DNA of 55,607 nt from Streptomyces tateyamensis (GTDB taxonomy: Bacteria; Actinomycetota; Actinomycetes; Streptomycetales; Streptomycetaceae). The notes under the pieces were generated by a model, which made no database searches, was not told where the DNA came from, and saw nothing but the letters and a program-made list of their open reading frames with translations. Shown here piece by piece: positions 55,440 to 55,607 of this stretch (positions within the stretch are counted from its first letter, which is position 1; every line of letters begins with the position of its first letter). The stretch spans positions 1 to 55,607 of the forward strand of contig NZ_PYBW01000020.1 in NCBI RefSeq assembly GCF_003205575.1. Direction: 5' to 3'. Position numbers and translations under genes: made by a program.

Positions 55440-55607
55440 AAGCGGGCCGAGGAACTCTGCTAGAGTTCGGGAGCGCCGAAAGGCGAAAGCAAATCCGATG
55501 AAGTCCGGAGCCGGAAACGGCGCGGAAGACGTCTGATAAGCTGGAAACACGAAAGAACGAAGCCCGGAGAGAACGCGAGAGCGGGATCAAAGGAAGCGTC
55601 CGTTCCT
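55440..55607 (+). promoter_or_regulatory. rRNA operon promoter/leader region
   Basis: TAGAGT (55461-55466) and GATAAG near 55536 look like successive -10 elements. The text after it (GAAACACGAAAGAACGAAG, CCCGGAGAG, and AAAGGAAGCGTCCGTTCCT at the very end) matches my memory of the conserved leader just upstream of 16S rRNA in streptomycetes. The window therefore stops probably 100-250 bp before a 16S gene; no part of the mature rRNA is present. Confidence 0.7.

Overview
The window is high-GC actinobacterial DNA (strong third-position GC bias, many GTG/TTG starts, Shine-Dalgarno or leaderless starts). The gene set and order point to the family Streptomycetaceae (Streptomyces or Kitasatospora). 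The markers, with Streptomyces coelicolor gene numbers given from memory, are whiH next to hrdB (SCO5819-5820), parE, parC, a DasR-type site before ptsH (SCO5841), sepH (SCO5855), hemH (SCO5859), cutRS (SCO5862-5863) and dut (SCO5868). The last ~150 bases look like the promoter/leader of a ribosomal RNA operon whose 16S gene would begin just outside the window.

Layout. 0-8 kb: an S33 peptidase, a glycogen-debranching-type protein, a Nudix-winged-helix regulator, and an ABC ATPase/permease pair whose ATPase has lost key catalytic residues. 8-13 kb: the sporulation regulator WhiH, the principal sigma factor HrdB, a secreted trypsin-like protease and a small zinc-ribbon-like protein. 13-24.6 kb: topoisomerase IV is encoded by parE and parC, which are separated by a membrane protein, a NarL-type two-component system, a DUF485/ActP acetate-uptake pair and a sucrase/ferredoxin-like protein. 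24.8-27.5 kb: a catalytic and a non-catalytic M16 peptidase, translationally coupled.

27.6-32.8 kb looks like an accessory insertion between the peptidases and ptsH. It holds a small ORF with a strong ribosome site, an RtcB-type RNA ligase, a methyltransferase, and a four-gene operon that I read as an undescribed WXG100/type VII-associated toxin-immunity cassette. The fourth gene fuses a toxin-tail-like domain to a domain paralogous to the third gene's product. This is the most interesting locus in the window.

32.8-55.3 kb returns to conserved core genes: HPr, a SlPatA-type protein acetyltransferase, DUF5998, a phosphodiesterase, thymidine kinase, a VOC protein, a rhodanese, SepH, a membrane protein with a Pro-rich tail, an FAD lactone oxidase, an MFS exporter, ferrochelatase, an inositol monophosphatase-like enzyme, CutRS, an acyl-ACP desaturase behind a triple operator array, DUF4193, DUF3093, a thioesterase coupled to dut, and DUF3710.

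Recurrent themes are long perfect hairpins closing convergent gene pairs, several start codons lying 6-7 nt after a -10-like hexamer (predicted leaderless mRNAs), and compact inverted or direct repeats in promoters. All calls come from reading the sequence and from memory of protein families; no database search was run.
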